NCBI RefSeq assembly: GCF_004803755.1
Contig: NZ_CP032311.1
Span: 1,442,501-1,506,500 of the forward strand
Source of the DNA: Pseudomonas sp. DG56-2
GTDB taxonomy: Bacteria; Pseudomonadota; Gammaproteobacteria; Pseudomonadales; Pseudomonadaceae
DNA length: 64,000 bases
Reading direction: 5' to 3'
Shown: positions 16,270 through 25,059 of the stretch, one piece after another
Numbering within the stretch: the stretch's first letter is position 1
How the letters are laid out: every line of letters begins with the position of its first letter
Translations under genes and position numbers: made by a program
The notes under the pieces: generated by a model
Told to the model about the DNA's origin: nothing
Seen by the model: the letters and a program-made list of their open reading frames with translations, nothing else
Database searches by the model: none

Positions 16270-18357
16270 TTACGGGTTGTTTTTCGCCACTGCCGAGTTC
16301 AAGCCCAGGTAGTCGAGCAAGATACGTCCCGACTCCGCGAGGTAGGCGTCGTCTTCCGGTTTGGTATCGTCCGGCTCCGCTGGCAGCGCGTCTTCGTCTT
16401 CCTTCTTCAGTTCCTTGAGCGGCTCTTCGCCCTTGGCCTTGCGTCGGGTGTTTTCCAGCGCCAGTTGCTTGCTTTCGATATCGGCATGCTGGGCACGGCG
16501 TTCAGCTTCATTGAGGCTGACGGTTTTCTCGTTCATCAACTTTTGCGTCAGCGCCAGGCGGTCTCGGATATAGACAAACTCCGGGTCCTTGGCGGTGCGG
16601 CTGTCGTGGCGTGCCTTGAGCTGGGCCAGGAACGGCTTGAACGGGTCGACCGCAGGTTTGATCGCAGGGCGGATGGTGTCCCACGGCATGGCTTCTGGCA
16701 GGGCGCTTTCGCCAATTTCCTTGGTGTCGATGATCGACGGGTAGTCGATGTCCGGCAGTACACCCTGATGCTGGGTACTTTGCCCGGAAACCCGGTAGAA
16801 CTTGGCCAAGGTCAGTTTCAGCTCGCCGTGGTTGAGCGGCTGGATAGTCTGCACCGTGCCTTTACCGAAGGTTTGGCCACCCAGGATCAGGGCGCGGTGG
16901 TAGTCCTGCATGGCACCGGCGAAAATCTCCGACGCCGAGGCGGACAGGCGGTTGACCACCAGCGCCAGCGGACCTTTGTAGAAGGCACCGGGGTTTTCAT
17001 CTTCAAGCACATCGACGCGACCATCGGCGTTGCGTACCAGCACCGTCGGGCCTTTGTCGATGAACAGGCTAGTCAGTTCGGTCGCTTCCTGCAGAGAGCC
17101 TCCGCCGTTGTTGCGCAGGTCGATGACCACGCCGTCGACTTTTTCCTTCTGCAATTCGGTGAGCAGTTTTTTCACGTCACGCGTGGTGCTCTTGTACTCT
17201 GGATCGCCCGCCCGGAAGGCCTTGAAGTCCAGGTAGAAGGCCGGAATCTCGATGATGCCGAGCTTGTAGTCGCGCCCGTCCTGCTTGAGCTTGAGCACCG
17301 ATTTTTTCGCTGCCTGCTCTTCAAGTTTCACCGCTTCACGGGTAATTGGCACGATTTTGGTGGTCTGGTCGTTCGGGGCGTTGCTCGCTGGAATCACTTC
17401 CAGGCGTACCACCGAACCTTTCGGACCACGAATCAGCTTGACCACTTCATCCAGGCGCCAGCCGATCACGTCGACCATTTCCTTGTCACCCTGGGCGACA
17501 CCAATGATCTTGTCGGCCGGAGCGACCTGCTTGGTCTTGGCGGCAGGGCCGGCAGGCACCAGGCGCACGATCTTGACCTGGTCGTTGTCGCTTTGCAGCA
17601 CGGCACCGATACCTTCGAGCGACAGGCTCATGTTGATATCGAAGTTTTCCGCGCTGTCGGGCGACAGGTAGTTGGTGTGCGGGTCGTAGGACTGCGCAAA
17701 GGTGTTGATGTAGGTCTGGAAGATATCTTCGGCGCGGGTCTGGTCCAGACGCGAAAGCTGATTCTTGTAGCGCTTGGTCAGCAGTTCCTGGATGGCCTTT
17801 GGCTCTTTGCCGGCGATCTTCAGGCGCAGGACTTCATCTTTGACACGTTTGCGCCACAGGTCGTCGAGTTCTGCCTGGCTTTTGATCCACGGGGCGTCCT
17901 TGCGGTCGACCAGCAGCGTTTCCTTGGTGTTGAAGTCGAAGTTCTCGACGCCCTTGTTCAGCTCGGCCAAGGCGAAGTCCAGGCGCGACTTGACGCGGTT
18001 CAGGTAGCGCTTGTAGATGGTAAAGCCAGGGTCCAGGTTGCCGCTTTTGAGGAAGTCGTCGAACTGTGTCTTCCACTTGTCGAACTCGGCGATATCACTG
18101 GCCAGGAAGTAGCTGCGCGCAGGATCGAGCAGCTTGATGTAGCTGTCGTAGATGATGACTGAGCGCGCGTCATTGAGCGGCGGCTTGCTGTAGTGGTGGC
18201 GCTTGAGCAGCTCGACCACGTTGAGGCTGGCGACGACTTCATCGCGATCAGGCTGGAGTTTATCCCAGCTGTTGGCAGCCAATGCATTGCCCGTAAACGG
18301 CAAACTGCCCAGTCCGATCAACAGTGCGAGGGTGGTGCTTGGTAAAAAATGCTTCAT
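16270..18357 (-). CDS. prc: Carboxy-terminal processing protease Prc (Tsp), S41 family
   Basis: The 695-aa periplasmic protease has a signal peptide (MKHFLPSTTLALLIGLG...ALA), a PDZ domain in the middle (IGAVLQSDNDQVKIVRLVPAGPA) and the S41 catalytic region. The SASASE block holds the predicted nucleophile Ser474, and GKGTVQ holds the general base Lys499. Prc trims or degrades periplasmic proteins from their C-termini, including cell-wall hydrolases and penicillin-binding proteins. The start at 18357 is chosen because it gives a clean signal peptide; the frame stays open further upstream. An inverted repeat (18412-18430) lies in its leader. Confidence 0.94.
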   Translation of the reverse strand: MKHFLPSTTLALLIGLGSLPFTGNALAANSWDKLQPDRDEVVASLNVVELLKRHHYSKPPLNDARSVIIYDSYIKLLDPARSYFLASDIAEFDKWKTQFDDFLKSGNLDPGFTIYKRYLNRVKSRLDFALAELNKGVENFDFNTKETLLVDRKDAPWIKSQAELDDLWRKRVKDEVLRLKIAGKEPKAIQELLTKRYKNQLSRLDQTRAEDIFQTYINTFAQSYDPHTNYLSPDSAENFDINMSLSLEGIGAVLQSDNDQVKIVRLVPAGPAAKTKQVAPADKIIGVAQGDKEMVDVIGWRLDEVVKLIRGPKGSVVRLEVIPASNAPNDQTTKIVPITREAVKLEEQAAKKSVLKLKQDGRDYKLGIIEIPAFYLDFKAFRAGDPEYKSTTRDVKKLLTELQKEKVDGVVIDLRNNGGGSLQEATELTSLFIDKGPTVLVRNADGRVDVLEDENPGAFYKGPLALVVNRLSASASEIFAGAMQDYHRALILGGQTFGKGTVQTIQPLNHGELKLTLAKFYRVSGQSTQHQGVLPDIDYPSIIDTKEIGESALPEAMPWDTIRPAIKPAVDPFKPFLAQLKARHDSRTAKDPEFVYIRDRLALTQKLMNEKTVSLNEAERRAQHADIESKQLALENTRRKAKGEEPLKELKKEDEDALPAEPDDTKPEDDAYLAESGRILLDYLGLNSAVAKNNP

Positions 18358-18411
18358 GCTGATTCGACGTAGGGACAATTGATCACGCATATTAGGCCGT
18401 CTTTGAATTCG

Positions 18412-18430
18412 CCGGTTCCATAAGAACCGG
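18412..18430. repeat. Perfect inverted repeat upstream of prc
   Basis: CCGGTTC-CATAA-GAACCGG is a 7-bp dyad with a 5-bp spacer, 55 bases before the prc start and 68 bases before the divergent oxidoreductase. It could be an operator or an RNA hairpin in the prc leader. Confidence 0.45.
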
Positions 18431-18497
18431 ACGCATAATGCAAAAAGCCCGGGGCTACAGCACCCAGGCTCAGTCATGACTCAACTATGGAGGCACT

Positions 18498-19460
18498 GTG
18501 AAGGCATTGCAAGGCGTTGACGGACATGTGGAGTGGGTTGCGACGACAAGTCCAGCTTGCGATATCGGTCAAGTACGAATTCGTGTGGCTGCTGCTGGCC
18601 TCAATCGTGCCGATCTGCTGCAACGTGCAGGGCTTTATCCACCACCCCCTGGGGCCAGTGAATTTCTTGGCCTGGAATGCTCGGGGGTGATCACTGAAGT
18701 GGGCGCAGGTTCGTCCTGGCAGGTCGGTGACCGCGTCTGTGCGCTGCTGGCGGGCGGCGGCATGGCTGAAGAAGTGGTGGTGGATGCCCGTCATGTGCTG
18801 CCGGTGCCGGAAGGTTTGAGCCTGCACGAAGCCGCGGCGATTCCCGAGGTGTACGCCACTGCCTGGCTCAATCTGTTCCAGTTGGCTGGACTCAAACCGG
18901 GCGAGAAGGTGTTGTTGCATGCGGGCGCCAGTGGCGTCGGCTCGGCCGCTATTCAACTGTGCAAAGCCTTCGGTAGCCCGTGCTGGGTGAGCGTCGGTTC
19001 GGCCGAGCGCCTGGCCTACTGCGAAGCGCTGGGGGCCAGCGCCGGGGTGGTGCGCGGTGATGACCTGAACAGCCTGAGTGATTTCGGGCCGTTCGATGTG
19101 ATTCTTGACCCGGTCGGGGCCAACTACGCCGAGCTGAACCTCAAACTGCTGGCCCGGGATGGACGCTGGGTGATCATTGGTTTGATGGGCGGGCGCAAGG
19201 CCGAGCTGGATCTGGCGCAATTGCTGGTCAAGCGTGTGCAAGTGACCGGATCGACGCTGCGCACGCGCGACGATCAATTCAAGGCGGAACTGCTCAGCGA
19301 TCTGGGTCAGCAAGTGTGGCCACTGTTCACTGAAGGGCGGCTCAAGCCACAACTGGCCAAGGCCTTCCCGATCAAGGACGCCGAAGCGGCGTTTGCCGAA
19401 CTTGCCAGCAATCAAGTGTCGGGCAAGCTGGTGCTGGTGATCGACGAGAGCCTGGCGTAA
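18498..19460 (+). CDS. NAD(P)H:quinone oxidoreductase, zeta-crystallin/PIG3 type
   Basis: The 320-aa medium-chain dehydrogenase/reductase has the NADPH-binding segment LLHAGASGVGSAAIQLCKAFG (about 140-160) and the substrate-side string AAGLNRADLLQRAGLYPPP. The zinc-ligand set of alcohol dehydrogenases is absent, as expected for quinone oxidoreductases. It likely performs one-electron or two-electron reduction of quinones in the cytoplasm. GGAGGCAC is the ribosome site. It is divergent from prc and ends next to a REP pair. Confidence 0.92.
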   Translation: MKALQGVDGHVEWVATTSPACDIGQVRIRVAAAGLNRADLLQRAGLYPPPPGASEFLGLECSGVITEVGAGSSWQVGDRVCALLAGGGMAEEVVVDARHVLPVPEGLSLHEAAAIPEVYATAWLNLFQLAGLKPGEKVLLHAGASGVGSAAIQLCKAFGSPCWVSVGSAERLAYCEALGASAGVVRGDDLNSLSDFGPFDVILDPVGANYAELNLKLLARDGRWVIIGLMGGRKAELDLAQLLVKRVQVTGSTLRTRDDQFKAELLSDLGQQVWPLFTEGRLKPQLAKAFPIKDAEAAFAELASNQVSGKLVLVIDESLA

Positions 19461-19466
19461 CCCAGT

Positions 19467-19516
19467 TCGCGGGGTAATCCCGCTCCCACAGCAGTGGGAG
19501 CGGGATTACCCCGCGA
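19467..19516. repeat. Perfect REP-type hairpin
   Basis: Two 23-bp arms (19467-19489 and 19494-19516) are exact reverse complements around an AGCA loop, with the putida-group REP core (CGCGGGG...CCCGCTCCCAC). It lies between convergent genes and probably serves as a bidirectional terminator and transcript stabiliser. Confidence 0.9.
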
Positions 19517-19525
19517 CGACGTCGA

Positions 19526-20179
19526 TCAAGTCCAGGCGTGAATCGGCCAATTGTTGGTTTCGGCATGCTCGCGCAGCACCGGGTCCGGGTTGACCACATG
19601 CGGGTAATCGACCTTCACCAGCAGTGGCAGGTCATTGCGCGAGTCCGAGTAGAAGCTCGCGCCTTCAAGGTTTTCCTCTTCCTGATCCAGCCATTCCAGC
19701 AAACGAGTGATCTTGCCTTCACGGTAGGTCAGAACACCGCTGGTGCTGCCGGTATACACCCCGTTTTGCACGCTCAGATTGATCCCCAGGTACTCATCAA
19801 TGCCCAGGCGCGCGGCAATCGGCCCCACCAAATGGGTGCCCGAGGCCGAGATCACCAGGATGCGGTCACCGGCCTTGCGATGTTCGGCGATGGTTCGGGT
19901 GGCGTCGCTGAAGATGATCGGCTCGATAAAGTCTTCAACCCAGGGTCCCACCAGGTGATCGACTTCTTCCGGGGTACGCCCGATCAAGGGCTCGAGGCTG
20001 AACGCCATGTAGTCTTCCATGGCCAGGTGTCCCTTGCCGTAGGCGTCCATCAGTTCCTTGTCGCGGCGCAGGAAGGATTCGCCATCGACCCAGCCAAGGC
20101 GGGCCATCTGTTCGCTCCACAACGAGGCGCAGTCGCCGTGGATCAGGGTTTCATCCAGATCGAAAATCGCTAGTGCCAT
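19526..20179 (-). CDS. HAD-IB family hydrolase
   Basis: The 217-aa protein carries the haloacid dehalogenase motif I FDLDET (nucleophile Asp7, acid/base Asp9), motif II ISASGTH and motif III/IV ending SDSRNDLPLL. This is the SerB-like subclass IB, which acts on small phosphomonoesters. It is the last gene of the ABC operon (25-base gap after the ATPase gene), so it may dephosphorylate the imported compound or a product of it. The substrate is not predictable from sequence. Confidence 0.88.
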   Translation of the reverse strand: MALAIFDLDETLIHGDCASLWSEQMARLGWVDGESFLRRDKELMDAYGKGHLAMEDYMAFSLEPLIGRTPEEVDHLVGPWVEDFIEPIIFSDATRTIAEHRKAGDRILVISASGTHLVGPIAARLGIDEYLGINLSVQNGVYTGSTSGVLTYREGKITRLLEWLDQEEENLEGASFYSDSRNDLPLLVKVDYPHVVNPDPVLREHAETNNWPIHAWT

Positions 20180-20204
20180 ATTCAGAAAAGCTCCTGTGCA
20201 ACCC

Positions 20205-21194
20205 TCACGCGACTTCGCGCAGGGCGGTGGGATCGATCAACAAGGATACCCGCTGGCCGTCGGGGTGCAGATCGGCGGACGAGCGGTTGAGCACATCGAC
20301 CATCAATTCTACTCCGCGGGCCTCCACGCGGTAGCGGATCACATTGCCAAGCAGGCTGTGGCCGCGTACCAGGCCTTCCAGCTCACCGCTAAGGCTCAGG
20401 GCGATAGCTTCCGGGCGGATCGCCAGGCGGCTGTCCACGGGGCGTTGCAGCAAGCGGCTGGCGCTCTGCGCGTCCAACAGGTTGTAGTTACCGATAAAGC
20501 CGGCCGCGAACACATCCACGGGCGCGGTGTAGAGAGTTTCGGCATCGCCGCTCTGAACGATACGGCCCTGATTCATCAGAAAGATACGGTCCGAAAGAAT
20601 CAGCGCTTCTTCCTGGTCATGGGTGACGAAGATTGTCGTCAGGCCCAGCTCGCGCTGGATCTGGCGTATCTGCTCGCGCAGATGCTTGCGAATTCGCGCA
20701 TCCAAAGCCGACAGGGGCTCGTCGAGCAACAGCAGGCGCGGGCGGGTGACCAGTGAGCGGGCGAGGGCGACGCGCTGGCATTGACCGCCGGACAACTGAT
20801 GTGGATAGCGGCTGGCGAAGTCCTGCAGCTCTACCAATTGCAACGCCTCACGCACCCGCGTGCGGGTTTCATCGGCATTGACCTTTTGCATGCGCAGGCC
20901 GAAGGCGACGTTTTGCTCCACGGTCATATTAGGAAACAGGGCATAGCTCTGGAACACCATGCCGATTCCACGTTTTTGTGGGCTCACGGGTACCAGATCA
21001 TTGCCGTCGAGGAGGATTTTGCCGCTGTCGACCGCTGTCAGCCCGGCAATGCAACGCAGCAGGGTGGATTTACCACAGCCGGAGGGGCCGAGCAGGGTGA
21101 CGAATTCACCGCGTTGGATCTGGCAGTTGATGTCGTTGAACACCGGGTTGCCACCATAACTTTTTTGCAGATTCTGTACGCTGACAAAGCTCAT
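20205..21194 (-). CDS. ABC transporter ATP-binding protein (phosphonate/polyamine-type importer)
   Basis: The 329-aa ATPase has Walker A GPSGCGKS (36-43), signature LSGGQCQR, Walker B LLLLDEPLSAL, the H-loop THDQ and a C-terminal TOBE-like regulatory region. It belongs to the spermidine/iron/2-aminoethylphosphonate importer group. The start lies one base after the stop of the permease gene. With two permeases and a binding protein it forms a complete importer. Confidence 0.93.
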   Translation of the reverse strand: MSFVSVQNLQKSYGGNPVFNDINCQIQRGEFVTLLGPSGCGKSTLLRCIAGLTAVDSGKILLDGNDLVPVSPQKRGIGMVFQSYALFPNMTVEQNVAFGLRMQKVNADETRTRVREALQLVELQDFASRYPHQLSGGQCQRVALARSLVTRPRLLLLDEPLSALDARIRKHLREQIRQIQRELGLTTIFVTHDQEEALILSDRIFLMNQGRIVQSGDAETLYTAPVDVFAAGFIGNYNLLDAQSASRLLQRPVDSRLAIRPEAIALSLSGELEGLVRGHSLLGNVIRYRVEARGVELMVDVLNRSSADLHPDGQRVSLLIDPTALREVA

Positions 21195-21195
21195 A

Positions 21196-21993
21196 TCAGG
21201 ACTTGTCCTTGTTCAGGTGGTTGGCGATCCAGGTCAGCACCAGCACGAAGAGGAAATAGGAAATCACCAGGGCACTGTTGAAGTGACCACTGCTGTTACG
21301 CATGTTGTTCAGGTACACCTGCAGGGTTTCGTAACGGGTGCCCACCAACAAGTTGGCAAAGACGAACTCGCCAAACAGGAACGAGAACGACAACAGCAAG
21401 GCCACCAGCAGACCCTTGCGCAGGTTTGGCAACACCACCAGGAACGCAGCCTGGAACGTGCTTGCTCCCAGCAGTTGGGCGGCGTCCATCAAGTCGCGCA
21501 GATTGATGGCCTGCAGGTTGTTGGTAATTGCCCGATACATGAACGGCAAGGCCACGGTGAAATAACAGCCGATCAGAATCCACGGCGTACCGACCATGGC
21601 CATGGGCCCTGAACCGTACAGCTGCAACAAACCTACTGAAGACACGACCGGTGGCACGGCGAAGGGCAGCAGGATAAGGATGTTCATCAGCGCATCAAGG
21701 CGCGGAAAGTGGTAGTGCACCACGAACAGCAGCGGCAGGATCAGCAGCACCGACAACACCAGCGCCCCGACGCAGACCAGCAACGATTGCCCGAAGGCCG
21801 CAAGAAACCGCGGGTCGCTCCACAGCGCCAGGTACCACTCGAAGGTAAGACCGCTGGGCAACAGGCTCGCCGACCAACTGGTGGCCAGCGAGTAGAGCAG
21901 GGTGCCGGCCAGCGGTAGCAGGAGAATGATGAACAGCAGGTAGACCATCAGGCGATGGTAGAGCGGGTGGGTGCCCGGTTCAGCGCGCGACAT
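21196..21993 (-). CDS. ABC transporter permease, second subunit
   Basis: The 265-aa inner-membrane protein has six predicted helices and the EAA-type cytoplasmic loop (DAAQLLGASTFQAAFLVVLPNLRKG). That loop contacts the ATPase. Its ATG overlaps the end of the first permease gene by 14 bases, indicating tight coupling. It is of the PotC/PhnV-like group. Confidence 0.92.
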   Translation of the reverse strand: MSRAEPGTHPLYHRLMVYLLFIILLLPLAGTLLYSLATSWSASLLPSGLTFEWYLALWSDPRFLAAFGQSLLVCVGALVLSVLLILPLLFVVHYHFPRLDALMNILILLPFAVPPVVSSVGLLQLYGSGPMAMVGTPWILIGCYFTVALPFMYRAITNNLQAINLRDLMDAAQLLGASTFQAAFLVVLPNLRKGLLVALLLSFSFLFGEFVFANLLVGTRYETLQVYLNNMRNSSGHFNSALVISYFLFVLVLTWIANHLNKDKS

Positions 21994-22822
21994 GGTAGCT
22001 CCTCTTCAGCAGCCATTGATGGACAATGGTCACCAAGGTCATCAACCCGACCAGGATCATCGCCAGGGCGCTGGCCAGATTCGGATCCAGTGAGATGTCG
22101 CCGGCCACCAGCGCGGCGATGCGAATCGGCAATACGTTGAAGTTGCCGGTGGTCAAGGCATAGACCGTGGCATAGGCACCCAGGGCATTGGCCAGAAGGA
22201 TCACAAAGGTGCCCAGCAGCGCGGGCGTCAGCACCGGCAAGCCGATATGCCGCCAGTATTGCCAGGTGCTGGCACCGAGCAGTTGCGCCGACTCTCGCCA
22301 GTCTTCGCGCAGCGCATCAAAGGCAGGGTAAAGCAGCAATACACCCAACGGGATCTGGAAGTAGGTGTAGAGAATGATCAGCCCGGTTTTCGAATAGAGG
22401 TTGAAGTCTTCGATGATGCCGGCCTGCTTCAGCAGCAAGGTCAGCGCGCCGTTGAAACCCAGCAGAATGATGAAGGCGAAGGCCAGCGGCACCCCGGAAA
22501 AGTTGCTGGTCATATTGGCGAATGCGTTGACGAAATCGCGCAGGCGTGAATCGACCTTGCGCAAGGAATAACTACCGAGAACGGCAATGACAATGCCGAA
22601 TACGCTCGACCAGAAGCTGATCTCCAGGCTGTGCTGGATGGCCTGGCGGTAGAAGCGCGAGTCGAAGATCTTGCTGAAATTGGCCAGGCCCCAGCCACTC
22701 TCTGCCTGCAGGCTGTGAATCGCGACCCAGGCCAAGGGGGCGATTTGGAAAATGATGAAGAACAGCGCAAAAGGCAGGAGGAAAAGCATCGCCAGCCATC
22801 GGCCGCGTTTGATCGAATTCAC
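21980..22822 (-). CDS. ABC transporter permease, first subunit
   Basis: The 280-aa inner-membrane protein has six predicted helices and the EAA loop ESAQLLGASTWQYWRHIGLP. I prefer the GTG at 22822, which overlaps the stop of the upstream gene (GTGA) and follows GGGAGC. A start six codons upstream at 22840 is possible but would overlap that gene by 22 bases. It pairs with the second permease. Confidence 0.9.
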   Translation of the reverse strand: MNSIKRGRWLAMLFLLPFALFFIIFQIAPLAWVAIHSLQAESGWGLANFSKIFDSRFYRQAIQHSLEISFWSSVFGIVIAVLGSYSLRKVDSRLRDFVNAFANMTSNFSGVPLAFAFIILLGFNGALTLLLKQAGIIEDFNLYSKTGLIILYTYFQIPLGVLLLYPAFDALREDWRESAQLLGASTWQYWRHIGLPVLTPALLGTFVILLANALGAYATVYALTTGNFNVLPIRIAALVAGDISLDPNLASALAMILVGLMTLVTIVHQWLLKRSYHVAR

Positions 22823-23625
22823 TTGAGCAGCTCCCGGCACACAGGCTTGTCATGCGCGACACCCAGTAACTCGCAAATGGTGCCGCACAATTCGGTCTGC
22901 AACGGCTTGGCCGCCGGATCAAGGCTGAACGCTTCGCCAAACACGAACAGTGGGACCTCGCGTTCCTCGACCAGCAGGCCGTTGTGCGAGCGGTCGTTGT
23001 TCATGCCGTGGTCGGCAGTCACCAGCACCTGATAACCCTCCTGCAGCCATGTGTGCAGGTAGTCGGCCAGAAGAATGTCGGCACTGCGCGCACTGTTGCG
23101 ATACTGGCTGCTGTCCAGGCCGTGGCGGTGGCCGGCGTCATCGATGCTCATCGGATGGGCGAGGAGAAAGTTCGGTGCGTGGCGGCGGCGCAGGTATTCG
23201 GCATCGGCGAACAGATGCGAGTCCGGGTAGTGGTCGGCGTAGTAGAACAGCCCGTGCTGGATGGGCAGCTTGGGCGAATGGGTGTGACGATCGCGCAGCG
23301 GATCGAACGGTGAGCGGTTGTACAGCTCGCTGACCCAGTGATAGGCCGCCGCCGCAGTGCCCAGGCCGGCTTCGCGGGCGTAGTGGAAGATGCTGCGTTG
23401 CTGCGACAGGCGGGTGACGTTGTTATGCACGATGCCGCTGTCGATTGGCGCTACGCCGGTGAGGATGCATTCGTACAGTGGCCGCGACAGGGCTGGCAGT
23501 TCGCATTCGACCCGATACAAGGCGGCGCGGTCAGCCTCGACATAGGCGTGCAGGTGACCCATGGCGTGGTGGGCTACCTGGTAGTTCAGACCATCGAGCA
23601 GGACCAGGATGACGTTGTGTTTCAT
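22819..23625 (-). CDS. Alkaline phosphatase superfamily phosphodiesterase/pyrophosphatase, cytosolic
   Basis: The 268-aa protein belongs to the nucleotide pyrophosphatase/phosphodiesterase and phosphonate hydrolase branch. Metal-binding positions are visible in VLLDGLN (Asp11), DDAGHRHG and TADHGM; the nucleophile is probably Ser47 in ALSRP. No signal peptide is present, so it acts in the cytoplasm on an imported ester. It sits between the binding-protein and permease genes and is translationally coupled to the first permease. A role releasing phosphate or a phosphonate from the transported substrate is inferred from this position. Confidence 0.87.
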   Translation of the reverse strand: MKHNVILVLLDGLNYQVAHHAMGHLHAYVEADRAALYRVECELPALSRPLYECILTGVAPIDSGIVHNNVTRLSQQRSIFHYAREAGLGTAAAAYHWVSELYNRSPFDPLRDRHTHSPKLPIQHGLFYYADHYPDSHLFADAEYLRRRHAPNFLLAHPMSIDDAGHRHGLDSSQYRNSARSADILLADYLHTWLQEGYQVLVTADHGMNNDRSHNGLLVEEREVPLFVFGEAFSLDPAAKPLQTELCGTICELLGVAHDKPVCRELLK

Positions 23626-23650
23626 GGCTTCTCCGCGGTAGCAGGGGGCT

Positions 23651-23713
23651 TATCGCGGGGCAAGCCCGTTCCCACAGGCGGATCCTGGTGGGAGCAGGCT
23701 TGCCTCGCGAATA
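23651..23713. repeat. REP pair inside the ABC operon
   Basis: TATCGCGGGGCAAGCCCGTTCCCACAGG pairs imperfectly with the inverted copy beginning CCTGGTGGGAG and ending CTCGCGAATA. It fills the 91-base gap between the binding-protein gene and the phosphatase gene. The position suggests it stabilises the binding-protein message relative to the rest of the operon. Confidence 0.85.
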
Positions 23714-23716
23714 TCT

Positions 23717-24781
23717 TCACTCCATCTCGATAATCACTTGCTCCTGCCACATCTGCGGCAGCTTCTTGGAGGTCGCTTCCCAAGCAGCAGCGTCCTTGAT
23801 TGGCTGCACAGACTTGTACTGCTCGTTCGGCAGCAGTTTGGCCTGGACCTCAGCGGGTAGCTTCAGATGCTCGGCGCGGATTGGCCGGGCGTGGCCTTGC
23901 GCCAGGTTGATCTGTCCGGCATCGCTGAAGATGTACTCACGGGTCAGCTTGGCGGCGTTCGGATGCTTGGCGTATTTGTTGATGATGGTGGTATAGCCGG
24001 AAATCACCGAGCCATCAGACGGAATCAGCACCTCGAAACGTGTCGGGTCGATCTGCTGGCGATAGCTCAGGCCGTTGAAGTCCCAGACCACGCCGACTTC
24101 GATCTCACCCTTCTCCAGGGTCTGGATGGTCGGGTTGGCCAGCGACAAGCGCTTCTGCTGGGCCAGCTTGGTGAACAACTGCAAGCCTGGCTCGATGTTC
24201 TTCTCATCACCCTTGTAGGCGATGGCAGCGGCCAGTACCCCGTTGGCCGCCTGGGCCGCGGTGCTCACGTCACCGATGGCGACTTTGTATTTGCCTTTTT
24301 CCAGGTCATGCCAGGTTTTGGGCATGTCTTCGGCTTTGACCAGTTGCTTGTTGATAATGAAGGCAATGGAGCCGGTATAGGCCAGGGCCCAATGGCCATC
24401 TTTATCCTTGGCCCAGTCCGGGATCTGTTCCCAGGTGCTGGGCTTGTACGGCTGGGTCACGCCCTTGGCCACCGCTATCGGCCCGAACGCGGCCCCGACA
24501 TCACCAATGTCTGCGCTGGCATTGTCTTTTTCCGCATCGAACTTGGCCACTTCCTGAGCCGAACTCATGTCGGTGTCCATGTGCTTGAGGCCGTACTTTT
24601 TCGCCAGGTCCTCCCAGGTACCTTTCCAGTTGGCCCAGGCGTCGGGCATGCCCACGCTATTGACGGCGCCTTCCTTGCGGGCGGCGTCCTCGAGGGCCTT
24701 GAGGTCGGTCCCGGCGGCCATGGCCGTGGTACACAGGGCGATGGTCGAGCCGAGCAGTGAGGCCAGAAAAAGCTGTTTCAT
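23717..24781 (-). CDS. Periplasmic binding protein of the phosphoester/phosphonate ABC importer
   Basis: The 354-aa protein has a 22-residue signal peptide (MKQLFLASLLGSTIALCTTAMA) and the fold of iron/thiamine/aminoethylphosphonate binding proteins (GVVWDFNGLSYRQQ, ANGVLAAAIAYKGD). It is the first gene of the operon. Upstream lies a minus-strand Pho-box candidate (24890-24907). 2-aminoethylphosphonate or a phosphodiester is a plausible ligand; sequence alone does not decide. Confidence 0.88.
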   Translation of the reverse strand: MKQLFLASLLGSTIALCTTAMAAGTDLKALEDAARKEGAVNSVGMPDAWANWKGTWEDLAKKYGLKHMDTDMSSAQEVAKFDAEKDNASADIGDVGAAFGPIAVAKGVTQPYKPSTWEQIPDWAKDKDGHWALAYTGSIAFIINKQLVKAEDMPKTWHDLEKGKYKVAIGDVSTAAQAANGVLAAAIAYKGDEKNIEPGLQLFTKLAQQKRLSLANPTIQTLEKGEIEVGVVWDFNGLSYRQQIDPTRFEVLIPSDGSVISGYTTIINKYAKHPNAAKLTREYIFSDAGQINLAQGHARPIRAEHLKLPAEVQAKLLPNEQYKSVQPIKDAAAWEATSKKLPQMWQEQVIIEME

Positions 24782-24889
24782 CCGAAGCTCCTTGATGGGT
24801 GCCGTGCAAAACGCGAAATGTGTTGTTGGACGTTGTTGCGATTCGGTTGGTCTAGGTCAGCAATACCCGAGCCAAGGTAGGCCTGTTGC

Positions 24890-24907
24890 ATGACAATTTA
24901 ATGTCCG
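24890..24907 (-). promoter_or_regulatory. Candidate Pho box for the ABC operon
   Basis: On the minus strand, CGGACAT-TAAA-TTGTCAT matches the PhoB consensus CTGTCAT-N4-CTGTCAT at 5 of 7 and 6 of 7 positions with exact 7-4-7 spacing. A weak -10 (TACCTT) follows 10 bases later, the usual distance. It lies 109 bases upstream of the binding-protein gene. Confidence 0.6.
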
Positions 24908-24962
24908 CAGCCGCGCCTGCTCAGGGTCTGTGCCCCTGAAAATCAAGCGTAGACCACCTTGG

Positions 24963-24980
24963 CTGTCATCTGAGATTCAT
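24963..24980 (+). promoter_or_regulatory. Candidate Pho box for the GntR/UTRA regulator gene
   Basis: CTGTCAT-CTGA-GATTCAT has a perfect first half and a 4 of 7 second half with the right 4-bp spacer. TAGGCT, a weak -10, begins 10 bases after it. It lies 94 bases upstream of the regulator start. Confidence 0.5.
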
Positions 24981-25045
24981 CTGTGGTGCCTAGGCTTGCT
25001 CTATTCTCATAGCCCTGAAGGCGCCAATTGTGTGCGCTGCCAGCG

Positions 25046-25059
25046 CTGGACTAGTCCAG
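25046..25059. promoter_or_regulatory. Palindromic operator next to the regulator start
   Basis: CTGGACTAGTCCAG is a perfect 14-bp palindrome ending 14 bases before the GntR-type gene. Its GACTAGTC core resembles HutC-subfamily operators. A second CTAG-centred sequence (TTGGTCTAGGTCAG, 24847-24860) lies near the divergent ABC operon and may be the second binding site. Confidence 0.6.

Noticed and set aside
16234..18162. 642-codon plus-strand ORF opposite prc
   Set aside because: It is an antisense frame to a clear S41 protease, with no ribosome site or recognisable domain; long antisense frames are common at this GC content.
18435..18475. Terminator-like GC stem with T run on the minus strand upstream of prc
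   Set aside because: The stem is interrupted, and no transcript is known to need ending there, so I did not list it as a terminator.
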